Assembly (NCBI RefSeq): GCF_014705605.1
Contig: NZ_JACXIZ010000033.1
Location: forward strand, 1-64,000
Origin: Paenibacillus sabuli
GTDB lineage: Bacteria; Bacillota; Bacilli; Paenibacillales; Paenibacillaceae
DNA length: 64,000 bases
Reading direction: 5' to 3'
Below are positions 12,675-20,306 of the stretch, piece by piece. Made by a program: the position numbers and the translations under genes. Below the pieces are notes generated by a model. The model did no database searches. It saw only the letters and a list, made by a program, of their open reading frames with translations, and was not told where the DNA came from. The first letter of the stretch is position 1. Every line of letters begins with the position of its first letter.

Positions 12675-12712
12675 AAGGCCCCGCGCGGGATGATTCCGCG
12701 CGGGGCCTTTTT
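12675..12712 (+). terminator. intrinsic terminator of ABC exporter operon
   Basis: AAGGCCCCGCGCGG pairs with CCGCGCGGGGCCTT over a 7-nt loop, followed by a run of five Ts. This is a strong 14-bp GC-rich stem placed 60 bp after the permease stop, between convergent genes. Confidence 0.92.
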
Positions 12713-12757
12713 GACCGCTAGGGGGCTCTAGCGCCTGCGTTCATGCCGGATTTTCGG

Positions 12758-12783
12758 TCTGACGGACATTAATGTCCGTTAGA
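12758..12783. repeat. short palindrome related to dispersed TCTAACGG repeat family
   Basis: TCTGACGGACATTAATGTCC followed by GTTAGA forms an almost perfect 26-bp palindrome. Its outer part (TCTAACGGACA) is the same sequence that caps the longer dispersed elements at 42003 and 60391, so this may be a minimal or decayed copy. Confidence 0.5.
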
Positions 12784-12874
12784 TACATGGAGAGCTGGCC
12801 GAGCACAACCGATCTCAATTGGCGGCATGCCCAAGTCCAAATGGAGCAAATGGACGGCATGGCCGGTTGGCCTG

Positions 12875-13306
12875 TCAGACCGCTTGCCGGGCCTTGACCT
12901 TCTCCTTGGCGGGCTCATCCGTCCGGTACTCCTCCGGCGGGGACGGCTTGGCCGGCGCTGCGCCGGGACGCTCCATGCGCGACTGGCCGTTGAACAGGGC
13001 CCCCTCCTGAATGTGCAGCACGGCCGCCTGCATCGTGCCGTGCAGCTGTCCGGTCGCGGTGATGACGAGCCGTCCGCGCACGGTGATGTCGCCGTAGACC
13101 GCGCCGGCGATTGTCACGTCCTGCGCTTCGATCGCGGCGCGCACGATGCCGCATTCGCCGACGATGACCTCGGCCTTGCTGGTGATGTCGCCGCGGCATT
13201 CGCCTTCGATGCGAATGCCTGCATCGCATGCAATCTTGCCCTCCGCGAGCGTGCCTTGCCCGATCAGTGTATCGGTGGACAGCGTACGTTTGTTGTCCTT
13301 GAACAT
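12875..13306 (-). CDS. bactofilin (polymer-forming cytoskeletal protein)
   Basis: A 143-residue protein starting at 13306 after AAAAAAGGAGGATGCTACC. Residues about 12-115 form a repetitive beta pattern with hydrophobic and small residues alternating (LIGQGTLAEGKI, IEGECRGDITSKAEVIVGE, AGAVYGDITVRGRLVI), as in the right-handed beta-helix of bactofilins (DUF583). The tail after residue 115 is Pro/Lys/Glu-rich and disordered. Bactofilins polymerise without nucleotides, often at the membrane, and position peptidoglycan enzymes. Here it directly follows an M23 peptidase gene, the partnership known from Caulobacter/Myxococcus/Helicobacter bactofilins. Confidence 0.92.
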   Translation of the reverse strand: MFKDNKRTLSTDTLIGQGTLAEGKIACDAGIRIEGECRGDITSKAEVIVGECGIVRAAIEAQDVTIAGAVYGDITVRGRLVITATGQLHGTMQAAVLHIQEGALFNGQSRMERPGAAPAKPSPPEEYRTDEPAKEKVKARQAV

Positions 13307-13362
13307 GGTAGCATCCTCCTTTTTTCCGGCTCTTGCGCCGATCGGCCGGTCCGTCGCGGCCG

Positions 13363-14298
13363 CTAGCTGAGCCTCTCGCGCCGCACGTAGTCGAGCGGAT
13401 TGACCGGCTCGCCGTTCGCTTCAATCTGGAAATGCAGATGCGCGCCGGTGCTGCGGCCGGTCGAGCCGAGCGCTCCGATTCGGTCGCCGCGCGAGACGCT
13501 GGCGCCTTTTTGCACGCCGATGCCGCTCAAGTGCAGATAAGACGTTTTTAATTGCCCGCTGTGACCGATAATAATAAAGCTGCCTTTACCGGTATCGTAA
13601 CCGGTCTCCAGCACGGTGCCGTCTGCCGCGGCATAGACCGGATCGCCGTGTCGGCCGCCAATGTCGATTCCCGCGTGGAAGGTGGATCGCCCAGTGAACG
13701 GATCGCTGCGATAGCCGAAGGTCGAGGTGATGCGCGGCGAATCGGTCGGCCATACCGATGGACGGGATTCCAGCAGGGCTGCGCGATGCTTCGCAGCGCG
13801 CAGCGATTCCGCCATCGCGGCCTCCATCGTGTCGACGAGCGATGCCAGATTGGACAGCTTCTCCCCGCCTTCTTCGGCCAGCAGTGCCAATTCGTGCGCC
13901 CGGGGCAGGGGAGATGAGCTGGCCAGCGGCACGAGCTCACGGTAGGTGCGGTTGAGCGCCTCGACTTTGCCTTCCAACGTCTGCAGATCTTGAAGCCGCT
14001 GCTGTAGACTCGCTTCCTCGTCTTCCATGCGGGCGAGCGCGGCGCGCGTGCGCTCGTACCGCAGGGACTGCGCCTCGCCCGCGGTCCGATACGTCGCGGC
14101 CTGATCGGCCAATGCCGTCTCCAGCTCCTGGATTTTGAGCGCGGCGCGCAGCTGCAGCCCGCCGATGCCGCAGCCCAGCGCCAGTGCCATCGCGGCAGGC
14201 GCGGCGACGACGGATCGTCGCGAGACGCGGATCTGCCGGACCGAGTCGCCCGGTCCCCGCATGACGAGCAGCGACCAGCCTTGTTTTCGTTTGCGCAT
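13363..14298 (-). CDS. M23 family metallopeptidase with coiled coil (LytM-like)
   Basis: A 311-residue cell-wall hydrolase or regulator. Start 14298 follows AAGGAGGGAGC. A basic N-terminus precedes one membrane segment at about residues 31-52, then a coiled coil (55-160) with long Glu/Leu/Ala heptads, and a C-terminal M23 domain. HAGIDIGG supplies the first His and Asp zinc ligands and HLHFQ the last His, with GHSGQLKTSYLHL between, so the metal centre looks intact. The architecture matches bactofilin-associated peptidases. It is the first gene of a two-gene minus-strand operon with bactofilin, 56 bp apart. Confidence 0.93.
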   Translation of the reverse strand: MRKRKQGWSLLVMRGPGDSVRQIRVSRRSVVAAPAAMALALGCGIGGLQLRAALKIQELETALADQAATYRTAGEAQSLRYERTRAALARMEDEEASLQQRLQDLQTLEGKVEALNRTYRELVPLASSSPLPRAHELALLAEEGGEKLSNLASLVDTMEAAMAESLRAAKHRAALLESRPSVWPTDSPRITSTFGYRSDPFTGRSTFHAGIDIGGRHGDPVYAAADGTVLETGYDTGKGSFIIIGHSGQLKTSYLHLSGIGVQKGASVSRGDRIGALGSTGRSTGAHLHFQIEANGEPVNPLDYVRRERLS

Positions 14299-14525
14299 TG
14301 CCCAGTTGCTCCCTCCTTCCGGCCGGGACTTGGTTGACGAACGCGTTCTTTCACTATTTATTCGAGGACATGCAAAAACATGCCATCCGGCGGCGATTTT
14401 GTGCGAACGGACTTCGCCACAATTCGCGTTTCGACCGTTTGAATTGGGGTAATTGCAAGATAGCTGGCTATGCGTATTCGGCAGAAGATGGCCTGAAATG
14501 CGCTGTCCTGGAAATGAGGTTCCCT

Positions 14526-15950
14526 ATGATTTGGGTTGTACTCGCGCTGCTAATATTCATTTTCCAAATTGCGACGATTCTGATCGCCGAGTTTCGCCAT
14601 CCGAGCAAAGCGATGGCCTGGCTGCTCATCCTGTTCGTCTTCCCGGTGATCGGCTTCGTCATGTATTACTTCCTCGCCCGCTCCTTCCAGCGCCGCCGCA
14701 TCGTTCGGCAACGCCGCATCATCTCCGAGGAGACCCGTCTGGAGGCGCTGCGGCGCTCGCGGCTGCTGCACCGTCCAGAGGATCTGGGCAGCGGGGAGTT
14801 CCGTGAGCAGGAGCGGATGTTCGCGCTGCTGCAGCAATTCAGTCTGCCGATTACCGGCTGCAACACGACGCAGGTGCTCAATAACGGCGAAACCACGTAC
14901 GCCTCGATCCTTGAGGCGATCGCCGCCGCGCGTCATCATGTCCACGTCGAATATTACACGGTGCGCGATGATCGCGTCGGCCGCCGTTTCCAGCGGGCCT
15001 TGCTGGACAAGCTGCGCGAGGGTGCAGAGGTGCGGCTGATCTATGACGGTATCGGCAGCTACGAGCTGAGTGCCGCCTACGTACGCGAGCTTGAGGAGGC
15101 CGGCGCCCAAGTGCAGTGCTTTCTGGCGCCGCGCATCGCTTTTTTTGACAAGCGCATCAATTATCGCAACCATCGCAAAATCGTCGTCGTGGACGGCATC
15201 GTCGGCTTTGTCGGCGGCATCAACGTCGGCGACGAATATGTCGGCGGCAACAAGCGGCTCGGGTTTTGGCGGGATACGCATCTGCGCATCGAAGGGGACG
15301 CGGTGTATTCGCTGCAGGAGGTGTTCATGCGGGACTGGTGGTTTACCGCGCGCGAGCGGCTGACCGATTCGCGCTATCTGCCGGAGCACGGCTGCGTCGG
15401 CGAGGATCAGGTGCAGCTCGTCTCCAGCGGCCCCGATGCCGGGCCGGATGCGATCGTGCAGTCGGTGTTCGCCGCGCTGGCAGTCGCCAAGAGACGCATC
15501 TACATCACGACCCCGTACTTCGTGCCGGACAAGGGCGTGCTGATGGGACTCAAGACCGCCGCGGCCAGCGGTGTCGACGTGCGTCTCATCCTGCCCTATG
15601 TGGCCGATACGCGGCTGGTCATGCTCGCCTCGCTGTCGTACGTGGAGGAGTTGTTGCTGGCGGGGGCCCGCGTGTATCGGTACCACAAGGGCTTTATTCA
15701 TTCCAAGGTCATGATCGTGGATGGACTGCTCGGCTCGGTGGGCTCGGCCAATATGGATTTGCGAAGCTTCTACAGCAATTTCGAGTTGAATGCGCTGCTG
15801 TTCGATACGCGGACGATCGAGGAGCTGGCGCAGACCTTCATGGACGATCTCGACGATTGCCACGAGATTCGGCTGGCCGAATTTGCCGCTCGGCCCCGTC
15901 TTCAGAAGGCGGGCGAGATCGCTGCGCGCATGCTGTCGCCGCTGCTTTAG
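14526..15950 (+). CDS. cls: cardiolipin synthase (PLD superfamily)
   Basis: A 474-residue membrane enzyme condensing phosphatidylglycerol into cardiolipin. ATG 14526 is chosen for the TGAGGT site and because the protein then begins MIWVVLALLIFIFQIATIL, the first of two N-terminal membrane helices (the second is WLLILFVFPVIGFVMYYFL). Two HKD motifs are present: NHRKIVVVDGIVGFVGGINV at about residues 215-235 and FIHSKVMIVDGLLGSVGSAN at about 393-415. Length and order match bacterial Cls. It is divergent from the M23 peptidase gene and appears monocistronic. Its TAG stop is the first base triplet of a 15-bp inverted repeat. Confidence 0.93.
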   Translation: MIWVVLALLIFIFQIATILIAEFRHPSKAMAWLLILFVFPVIGFVMYYFLARSFQRRRIVRQRRIISEETRLEALRRSRLLHRPEDLGSGEFREQERMFALLQQFSLPITGCNTTQVLNNGETTYASILEAIAAARHHVHVEYYTVRDDRVGRRFQRALLDKLREGAEVRLIYDGIGSYELSAAYVRELEEAGAQVQCFLAPRIAFFDKRINYRNHRKIVVVDGIVGFVGGINVGDEYVGGNKRLGFWRDTHLRIEGDAVYSLQEVFMRDWWFTARERLTDSRYLPEHGCVGEDQVQLVSSGPDAGPDAIVQSVFAALAVAKRRIYITTPYFVPDKGVLMGLKTAAASGVDVRLILPYVADTRLVMLASLSYVEELLLAGARVYRYHKGFIHSKVMIVDGLLGSVGSANMDLRSFYSNFELNALLFDTRTIEELAQTFMDDLDDCHEIRLAEFAARPRLQKAGEIAARMLSPLL

Positions 15951-16156
15951 AAGTGTGATGAATAGTAAGCCGCCGTGCTCGAAATGCGTTTCCGACCGCC
16001 GTTCCTCCTCGATCCCTTGAATTTAACCCTTTCAGAGGAAGGAATCCAGGAGCAAGATGGCGGGCGCTCAAACGTTCTGCAAGAACGTACTTCGGAAGCT
16101 TATGCTTTTCTCCAACGCATTTTCGGCCACTCTGGCACTTTTTCACCACACTTCTA
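15948..16156. repeat. 209-bp segment bounded by 15-bp inverted repeats
   Basis: TAGAAGTGTGATGAA (15948-15962) and TTCACCACACTTCTA (16142-16156) are inverted repeats matching at 14 of 15 positions. The interval has no convincing gene, but contains a CGTTCT/AGAACG hairpin near 16073. It fills the whole gap between cls and the NHEJ polymerase, and its left end supplies the cls stop codon. Confidence 0.55.
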
Positions 16157-16161
16157 GCGGC

Positions 16162-17058
16162 TTACGTCTTGCGCTGCAGGAAGCCGATGATCGGGCCGAG
16201 GCGCTGGGGCGGCACGTTCGCAATCAGGTCGCCGACCTGGCTCAGGCGCGCGCCGATGCTCAGCAGGTGATAGTCGGCGATGCGCGCGCCGCCGCGCACC
16301 TCCTCCCAGGTGAGCGGCGTCGAGACGGTCGCTCCTGCGCGCGCGCGAGGGGTGTACGGCGCTGACAAGGTTTTGCCGGGGTAGTGCTGCAGATAGTCCA
16401 GGTAGATGCGGTCGCCGCGGTCTTTTTTGAGCCGCTGGGCCGTGAACAGCCGTGGATGGCGCTGCACGAGGTATTCGGCGAGGAAGCGTCCGAAGCCGCG
16501 CAGCTCGTCGAAGGTCAGCTCGGGCTCGAGCGGCACGACGAGCTGCATCCCGGTCGCGCCGGACGTCTTGGGCACAGCGGCGACGCCCAGCGAGTCCAGC
16601 AGCTCGCCGGCGAGCGCGGCAGCCTCCATGATGCGCGGTTCCTCCTCGCGCGAAGGATCGATGTCGAGCACCCATTCGCTCGGACGCAGCGGCTCGCCGA
16701 TCCGGTCGAACGAAGCATGGAATTCGAGACACGCCAGATTGCCGAGCCAGAGCAGGGTCGGCAGACTGTCCAGCTCGACATAGCGGATGCCCGCGTGCAC
16801 GGCCACCTTGACGAAGGGAGGCGCCGGCTGCGGGCAGTTTTTTTGGTAGAACGACTTGTCGCCGACGCCGTGCGGATAGCGAATCGTCGTCAGATAGCGG
16901 CCCTTGCAGTAGCGGATCAGATAGGGCGCGAGCTCGCCCAGCTTTTGCAGATACAGCAGCTTTGTGATGCCCATCTCCGGCCATAGCGGCTTCTCGGGAT
17001 TGGTCACCTCCACCGTCTGCCCCTCAATCGTAATCGCGCCTTTGCTCGTCCTCGGCAT
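16162..17058 (-). CDS. LigD-type NHEJ primase-polymerase
   Basis: A 298-residue stand-alone polymerase domain. Residues WVLDIDPS (D132 and D134) are the metal-binding aspartates of the archaeo-eukaryotic primase fold, SGATGMQLVVPL is the conserved nucleotide-binding strand, and DRIYLDYLQHYPGKTLSAPY the region with the third aspartate. It also shows VEVTNPEKPLWPEMGITK, the usual LigD-Pol N-terminus. It fills in or adds nucleotides at broken ends during non-homologous end joining. It is the last gene of a ku-ligase-polymerase operon, 82 bp after the ligase. In many bacteria this domain is fused to the ligase; here it is separate. Confidence 0.93.
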   Translation of the reverse strand: MPRTSKGAITIEGQTVEVTNPEKPLWPEMGITKLLYLQKLGELAPYLIRYCKGRYLTTIRYPHGVGDKSFYQKNCPQPAPPFVKVAVHAGIRYVELDSLPTLLWLGNLACLEFHASFDRIGEPLRPSEWVLDIDPSREEEPRIMEAAALAGELLDSLGVAAVPKTSGATGMQLVVPLEPELTFDELRGFGRFLAEYLVQRHPRLFTAQRLKKDRGDRIYLDYLQHYPGKTLSAPYTPRARAGATVSTPLTWEEVRGGARIADYHLLSIGARLSQVGDLIANVPPQRLGPIIGFLQRKT

Positions 17059-17140
17059 GTGCGCTCATCCCTTCTCTACTATGAATCTGGACACGGACCC
17101 GGCACAGGCTCGGACAACGACGCGACAGGAACTCGTCACG

Positions 17141-18079
17141 CTACCCGGACTCATCACGGCCAAAGCCAAGCAGCTTCGGATGCCGCAACAGACCGGCGGC
17201 GGTGCGCTCGAGTCCGGTGACCCGGCAGGGCAGCGGCTCCGCGAGCCAGACGATGCGCGCCCCGGTCAGCTCCGCCGGCAACTGGACGAACGGACACGGC
17301 AGCGTCGGGGCTTGCGGCGGCGGGACGAGCCGCTGCCGCAGCAGCTCGCGCATCGCCTCGCTGAGCCCGAGCGAGACCGAGCCGACGAATGCCCCATCCT
17401 CCGCCATCACGAGGCTGGCGACGCGCCCCTCGCGCAGCTTGAGCCCGACGATGTCGACCGGCAGCCGCAGCGCGGTCTTGACCTTGCGCCAGTCGTCGTG
17501 GCGCTTGCCCTCGCGATAGGGACCGTCCAGCCGCTTGGCGACGACGCCCTCCCAGCTGCGGGCCTCGACCCAGGACCACAGGTCCGCGCCGGAGCGGTAC
17601 AGCTCGCAGGGCAGCAGCGCGGAGGAAGGGGCGCCGGCCCCGGCCCGCTGCAATAGCTGCTGGAGCAGCTCGTGGCGCTCCCGCAGCGGCCGATTCCGCA
17701 CATCGCGGCCGCCGCTGACGAGCAGGTCGAAGACGACGTAGAGCAGCCGGCCTTCGGCGGAAGATCTCCCGGTCGCGCCTGCGCGCTCGCGCTGCAGCAC
17801 CTTGGCGAAACTGGGCCGATCCCCGTCCCAATAGACGAGCTCGCCGTCGAGCAGACAGTCCTCCAGCGCGTGCGCTTGCTTGCGCAGTGCCCGTACGATC
17901 TCCGGATAGACGCTGTCTTTGCGCAGCAGTCGCCGCGAGTAGAGTGCGACCTCGCCAGCGGACTTGATCTCAGCCAGCAGGCGCACGCCGTCCCATTTCA
18001 GCTGATAGCCCCAGGCGTCGCCCTCCGGCAGCGTCCGCGCCACCAGCGGCGCCATCGGCTCGGCGGGCAGCTCCGTCAT
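17141..18079 (-). CDS. ATP-dependent DNA ligase (NHEJ, LigD ligase domain only)
   Basis: A 312-residue ligase sealing nicks at joined ends. The adenylation motif is KWDGVR, with K28 the expected AMP-accepting lysine, followed by LYSRRL, DCLLDGELVYWDG (motif III), VFDLLVSGG, WEGVVAKRLDGPY (motif IV) and DDWRKVKTALRLPVDIVGL (motif V). An OB-fold tail follows to residue about 300. There is no nuclease (3'-phosphoesterase) or polymerase domain. The ATG at 18079 abuts the ku stop codon directly (TAG then ATG), implying coupled translation. Confidence 0.93.
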   Translation of the reverse strand: MTELPAEPMAPLVARTLPEGDAWGYQLKWDGVRLLAEIKSAGEVALYSRRLLRKDSVYPEIVRALRKQAHALEDCLLDGELVYWDGDRPSFAKVLQRERAGATGRSSAEGRLLYVVFDLLVSGGRDVRNRPLRERHELLQQLLQRAGAGAPSSALLPCELYRSGADLWSWVEARSWEGVVAKRLDGPYREGKRHDDWRKVKTALRLPVDIVGLKLREGRVASLVMAEDGAFVGSVSLGLSEAMRELLRQRLVPPPQAPTLPCPFVQLPAELTGARIVWLAEPLPCRVTGLERTAAGLLRHPKLLGFGRDESG

Positions 18080-18934
18080 CTACGAGCCCGTCCCCTCGGC
18101 GGACGATTTCGATTTTTTGGCGGTCTTCTTCTTGGGCTTCTCGGCGCCGGCGCCGTCGGCGGGGGTGACCTTGACCGCTTCCAGGCTTGCCTGCAGCGCC
18201 GCCATCAGATCGACGACATTCGTCTCCTGCTGCTCCGGCGCGATATGGACCTCTTCGCCGGCGATTTTTTTGCCGATCAGATCCATCAGCCGGGTGCGGT
18301 AATCGTCGGTGTATTTTGCCGGCTCGAACGGGGAGGTCAATTGCTCGATCAGCATTTGCGCCATGCCGAGCTCTTTTTCGTTGACGGCCGGCTTTTCCGG
18401 CAGGCCCGGCACTTGGCTGATCGGCCGGATCTCGTCAGGGTAGAAGATCGTTTCGATCGCCAGACAGCCGTCGAGCACGCGGATCGCGGCCAGCGAGCTT
18501 TTCGAGCGAATCGAGATTTTGGCGATGCCGATGCGCCCCGAGCCCCGCATCGCTTCCAGCAGCAGCTGGTACGCATTGCCGCCGGCCTGATCCGGAGCGA
18601 GATAGTATGTTTTTTGAAAGTAAATCGGATCGATCTCCGTCAGATCGACGAAGTCGAGGATTTGAATCGTTTTGGTCGTCTCCGATGCGAGCGCGTCAAG
18701 CTCCTCCTTTTCAAACAGGACGAACTTGCCCTTCTCATATTCGTAGCCCTTGGCGATATCGTCCCATGCGACCTCGACCTCGCAATTTTTGCATTGCCGG
18801 ACATAAGCGATTGGTCCGCCGCACGCCTTGTGGACGAGCCGCATCGAGATGTCCTTGTCCTCCGTTGCCGAGAACATCTTGACCGGGACATGGACGAGAC
18901 CGAAGCTGATTGCGCCTTTCCATACCGTATGCAT
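18080..18934 (-). CDS. ku: Ku DNA-end-binding protein
   Basis: A 284-residue bacterial Ku that encircles DNA ends as a homodimer and recruits the ligase. Start 18934 has AAAGGAGG ten bases upstream. The protein begins MHTVWKGAISFGLVHVPVKM, the standard Ku opening, and contains CGGPIAYVRQCKNCEVEV with cysteines, DIAKGYEYEKGKFVLFEKEEL and KTYYLAPDQAGGNAYQLL, all core Ku elements. The last 30 residues are Lys/Ala/Ser-rich, the disordered basic tail known to help DNA sliding. First gene of the three-gene NHEJ operon; such operons are spore-linked in Bacillus, but no clean sigma-G promoter is evident here. Confidence 0.95.
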   Translation of the reverse strand: MHTVWKGAISFGLVHVPVKMFSATEDKDISMRLVHKACGGPIAYVRQCKNCEVEVAWDDIAKGYEYEKGKFVLFEKEELDALASETTKTIQILDFVDLTEIDPIYFQKTYYLAPDQAGGNAYQLLLEAMRGSGRIGIAKISIRSKSSLAAIRVLDGCLAIETIFYPDEIRPISQVPGLPEKPAVNEKELGMAQMLIEQLTSPFEPAKYTDDYRTRLMDLIGKKIAGEEVHIAPEQQETNVVDLMAALQASLEAVKVTPADGAGAEKPKKKTAKKSKSSAEGTGS

Positions 18935-19082
18935 GATGCCTTCGCCTCCTTTTTTCCCTGAATCGGTTGGGTATTCCGGTTCTTCTACCTATATTCAGGT
19001 TGCCCGGAATGCATGAAAATCAGTCGGGGCGGGCACGTTTAATTAGAGCTTGGCAAACCTGAAAAGGAGAGGATGAGGGGCA

Positions 19083-19382
19083 ATGAGCGAGAAGCAGCAG
19101 CGCAGCGGCGGCAGCCGGGGGCAATCGCAGCCAGGCAGCGAGGGCCGCGTCGAGGGCCGGGACGTCTATGACATGGAAATCGACCGCATGGTCAACGAAG
19201 GCCTGGGCGGGGGGCAAGTCACGGTGCACAACGGCTTGATCGAGGAGACCACGACCGACACGATGCCGGGGACGCGCGACGAGGCGTCGGCCTCGCCTCA
19301 GGCGGGTACGCCCGAGCAACTGGCGCGCAACGCGCAGGAGCAGGCGCGCAGACCAAAAGGGCAGGGGGCGGAGGCGGAATGA
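19083..19382 (+). CDS. small hydrophilic hypothetical protein
   Basis: A 99-residue protein without cysteine, signal or membrane segment. ATG 19083 follows AAGGAGAGGATGAGGGGCA. The ends are Gly/Ser/Gln/Ala-rich and likely disordered; a central stretch (VYDMEIDRMVNEGLGGGQVT) may fold as a short helix. Its stop overlaps the ATG of the lipoprotein deacetylase (AATGA), so the two are translationally coupled. I do not recognise the family. A role as a small spore or stress protein would be a guess. Confidence 0.6.
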   Translation: MSEKQQRSGGSRGQSQPGSEGRVEGRDVYDMEIDRMVNEGLGGGQVTVHNGLIEETTTDTMPGTRDEASASPQAGTPEQLARNAQEQARRPKGQGAEAE

Positions 19383-20287
19383 AGCGGACCATGAAGCGCG
19401 GCAGAGGCTTGCTTGTCTTCGTGCTCGGCGGCATGCTGATGCTCGGCGCATGCGCAGCGGCGACCTCCGATTCGAGCCCGGACGCCGAGTCGCAGACGCC
19501 TGCGGGCAAACGGGACAACCATCCCGGCGCGCAGGCTCGGACGCCGCGCGGCGCGCTCAAGATCAAGTCGGCCGCGCCGGAGAAGCAGACGCCCGACTTG
19601 TCGGGCGGAAGCGAGAAAAAGACGCGCGATCCGAAGCCGATGACGCTGGCCGAGCTGCGCAGCAAATACCCGAGCACATTTTTGCTGCAGGGGCCGGCCG
19701 GCTCGGGCAAGGTGGCGCTGACCTTCGACGACGCGCCGGACAAGACGTATACGCCCATGGTGCTGGATGCGCTCAAAAAGGCGGGCATTCAAGCGACCTT
19801 CTTCGTCGTCGGCAATCGCATCGAGGCGCATCCCTACGTGATGCGCCGCATCGTCGCCGAAGGGCATGTAGTCGGCAATCATTCGTACAGCCACGCCAAT
19901 CTGCCCAAGCTCTCCGACAAGCGATTCCGCGAGGAGATCACCCGGACGGACAAGCTGATCAAACAATATACCGGCTACACGCCGACCTATGTCCGGCCGC
20001 CGTACGGCAATATTAACGAATCGCAGCTGCAGTGGCTGGCCAGCCAGCATCGCAAAATTATCAATTGGAACGTCGACTCGCTCGATTGGAAGGGGCTGTC
20101 CGCGGACGAGGTCGCCACCAATGTATTGGCCGACAGCAAGCCCGGCGCCATCATCCTGCAGCATTCCGGCGGCGGCGTCGGCGAGGACTTGAGCGGCACG
20201 GTGAAGGCGCTGCCCCGCATCATCGCCCGGCTGCGCGAGGAGGGCGTCGGCTTCGCGACAATACCCGGACTGCTCGGGTTGCCCTGA
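19379..20287 (+). CDS. polysaccharide deacetylase lipoprotein (NodB domain, CE4)
   Basis: A 302-residue exported lipoprotein. A basic N-terminus and hydrophobic core end in the lipobox MLGAC (C25). A disordered linker to about residue 95 precedes the NodB domain. TFDDAPDKTYTP holds the catalytic base and zinc Asp, HSYSH the two zinc histidines, VRPPYGNIN the next motif and IILQHSGG the last His. The family usually has TFDDGPD; here Gly is Ala. It should remove acetyl groups from peptidoglycan or another N-acetylated glycan at the outer membrane face. Coupled to the small upstream gene and convergent with the MFS gene. Confidence 0.92.
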   Translation: MKRTMKRGRGLLVFVLGGMLMLGACAAATSDSSPDAESQTPAGKRDNHPGAQARTPRGALKIKSAAPEKQTPDLSGGSEKKTRDPKPMTLAELRSKYPSTFLLQGPAGSGKVALTFDDAPDKTYTPMVLDALKKAGIQATFFVVGNRIEAHPYVMRRIVAEGHVVGNHSYSHANLPKLSDKRFREEITRTDKLIKQYTGYTPTYVRPPYGNINESQLQWLASQHRKIINWNVDSLDWKGLSADEVATNVLADSKPGAIILQHSGGGVGEDLSGTVKALPRIIARLREEGVGFATIPGLLGLP

Positions 20288-20306
20288 CTCTGACTCTGCC
20301 GCGGCG

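Noticed and set aside
15838-16149. 103-residue minus-strand protein in the cls-NHEJ gap
   Set aside because: Half of it is antisense to cls, there is no ribosome site, and it lies across an inverted-repeat segment.
18935-19020. Sigma-G promoter in front of ku
   Set aside because: TGAATA and a partial AATACCC are present on the minus strand, but the spacing is about 16 bp and the -10 match is poor. Spore-specific control is plausible only from knowledge of Bacillus ykoV.
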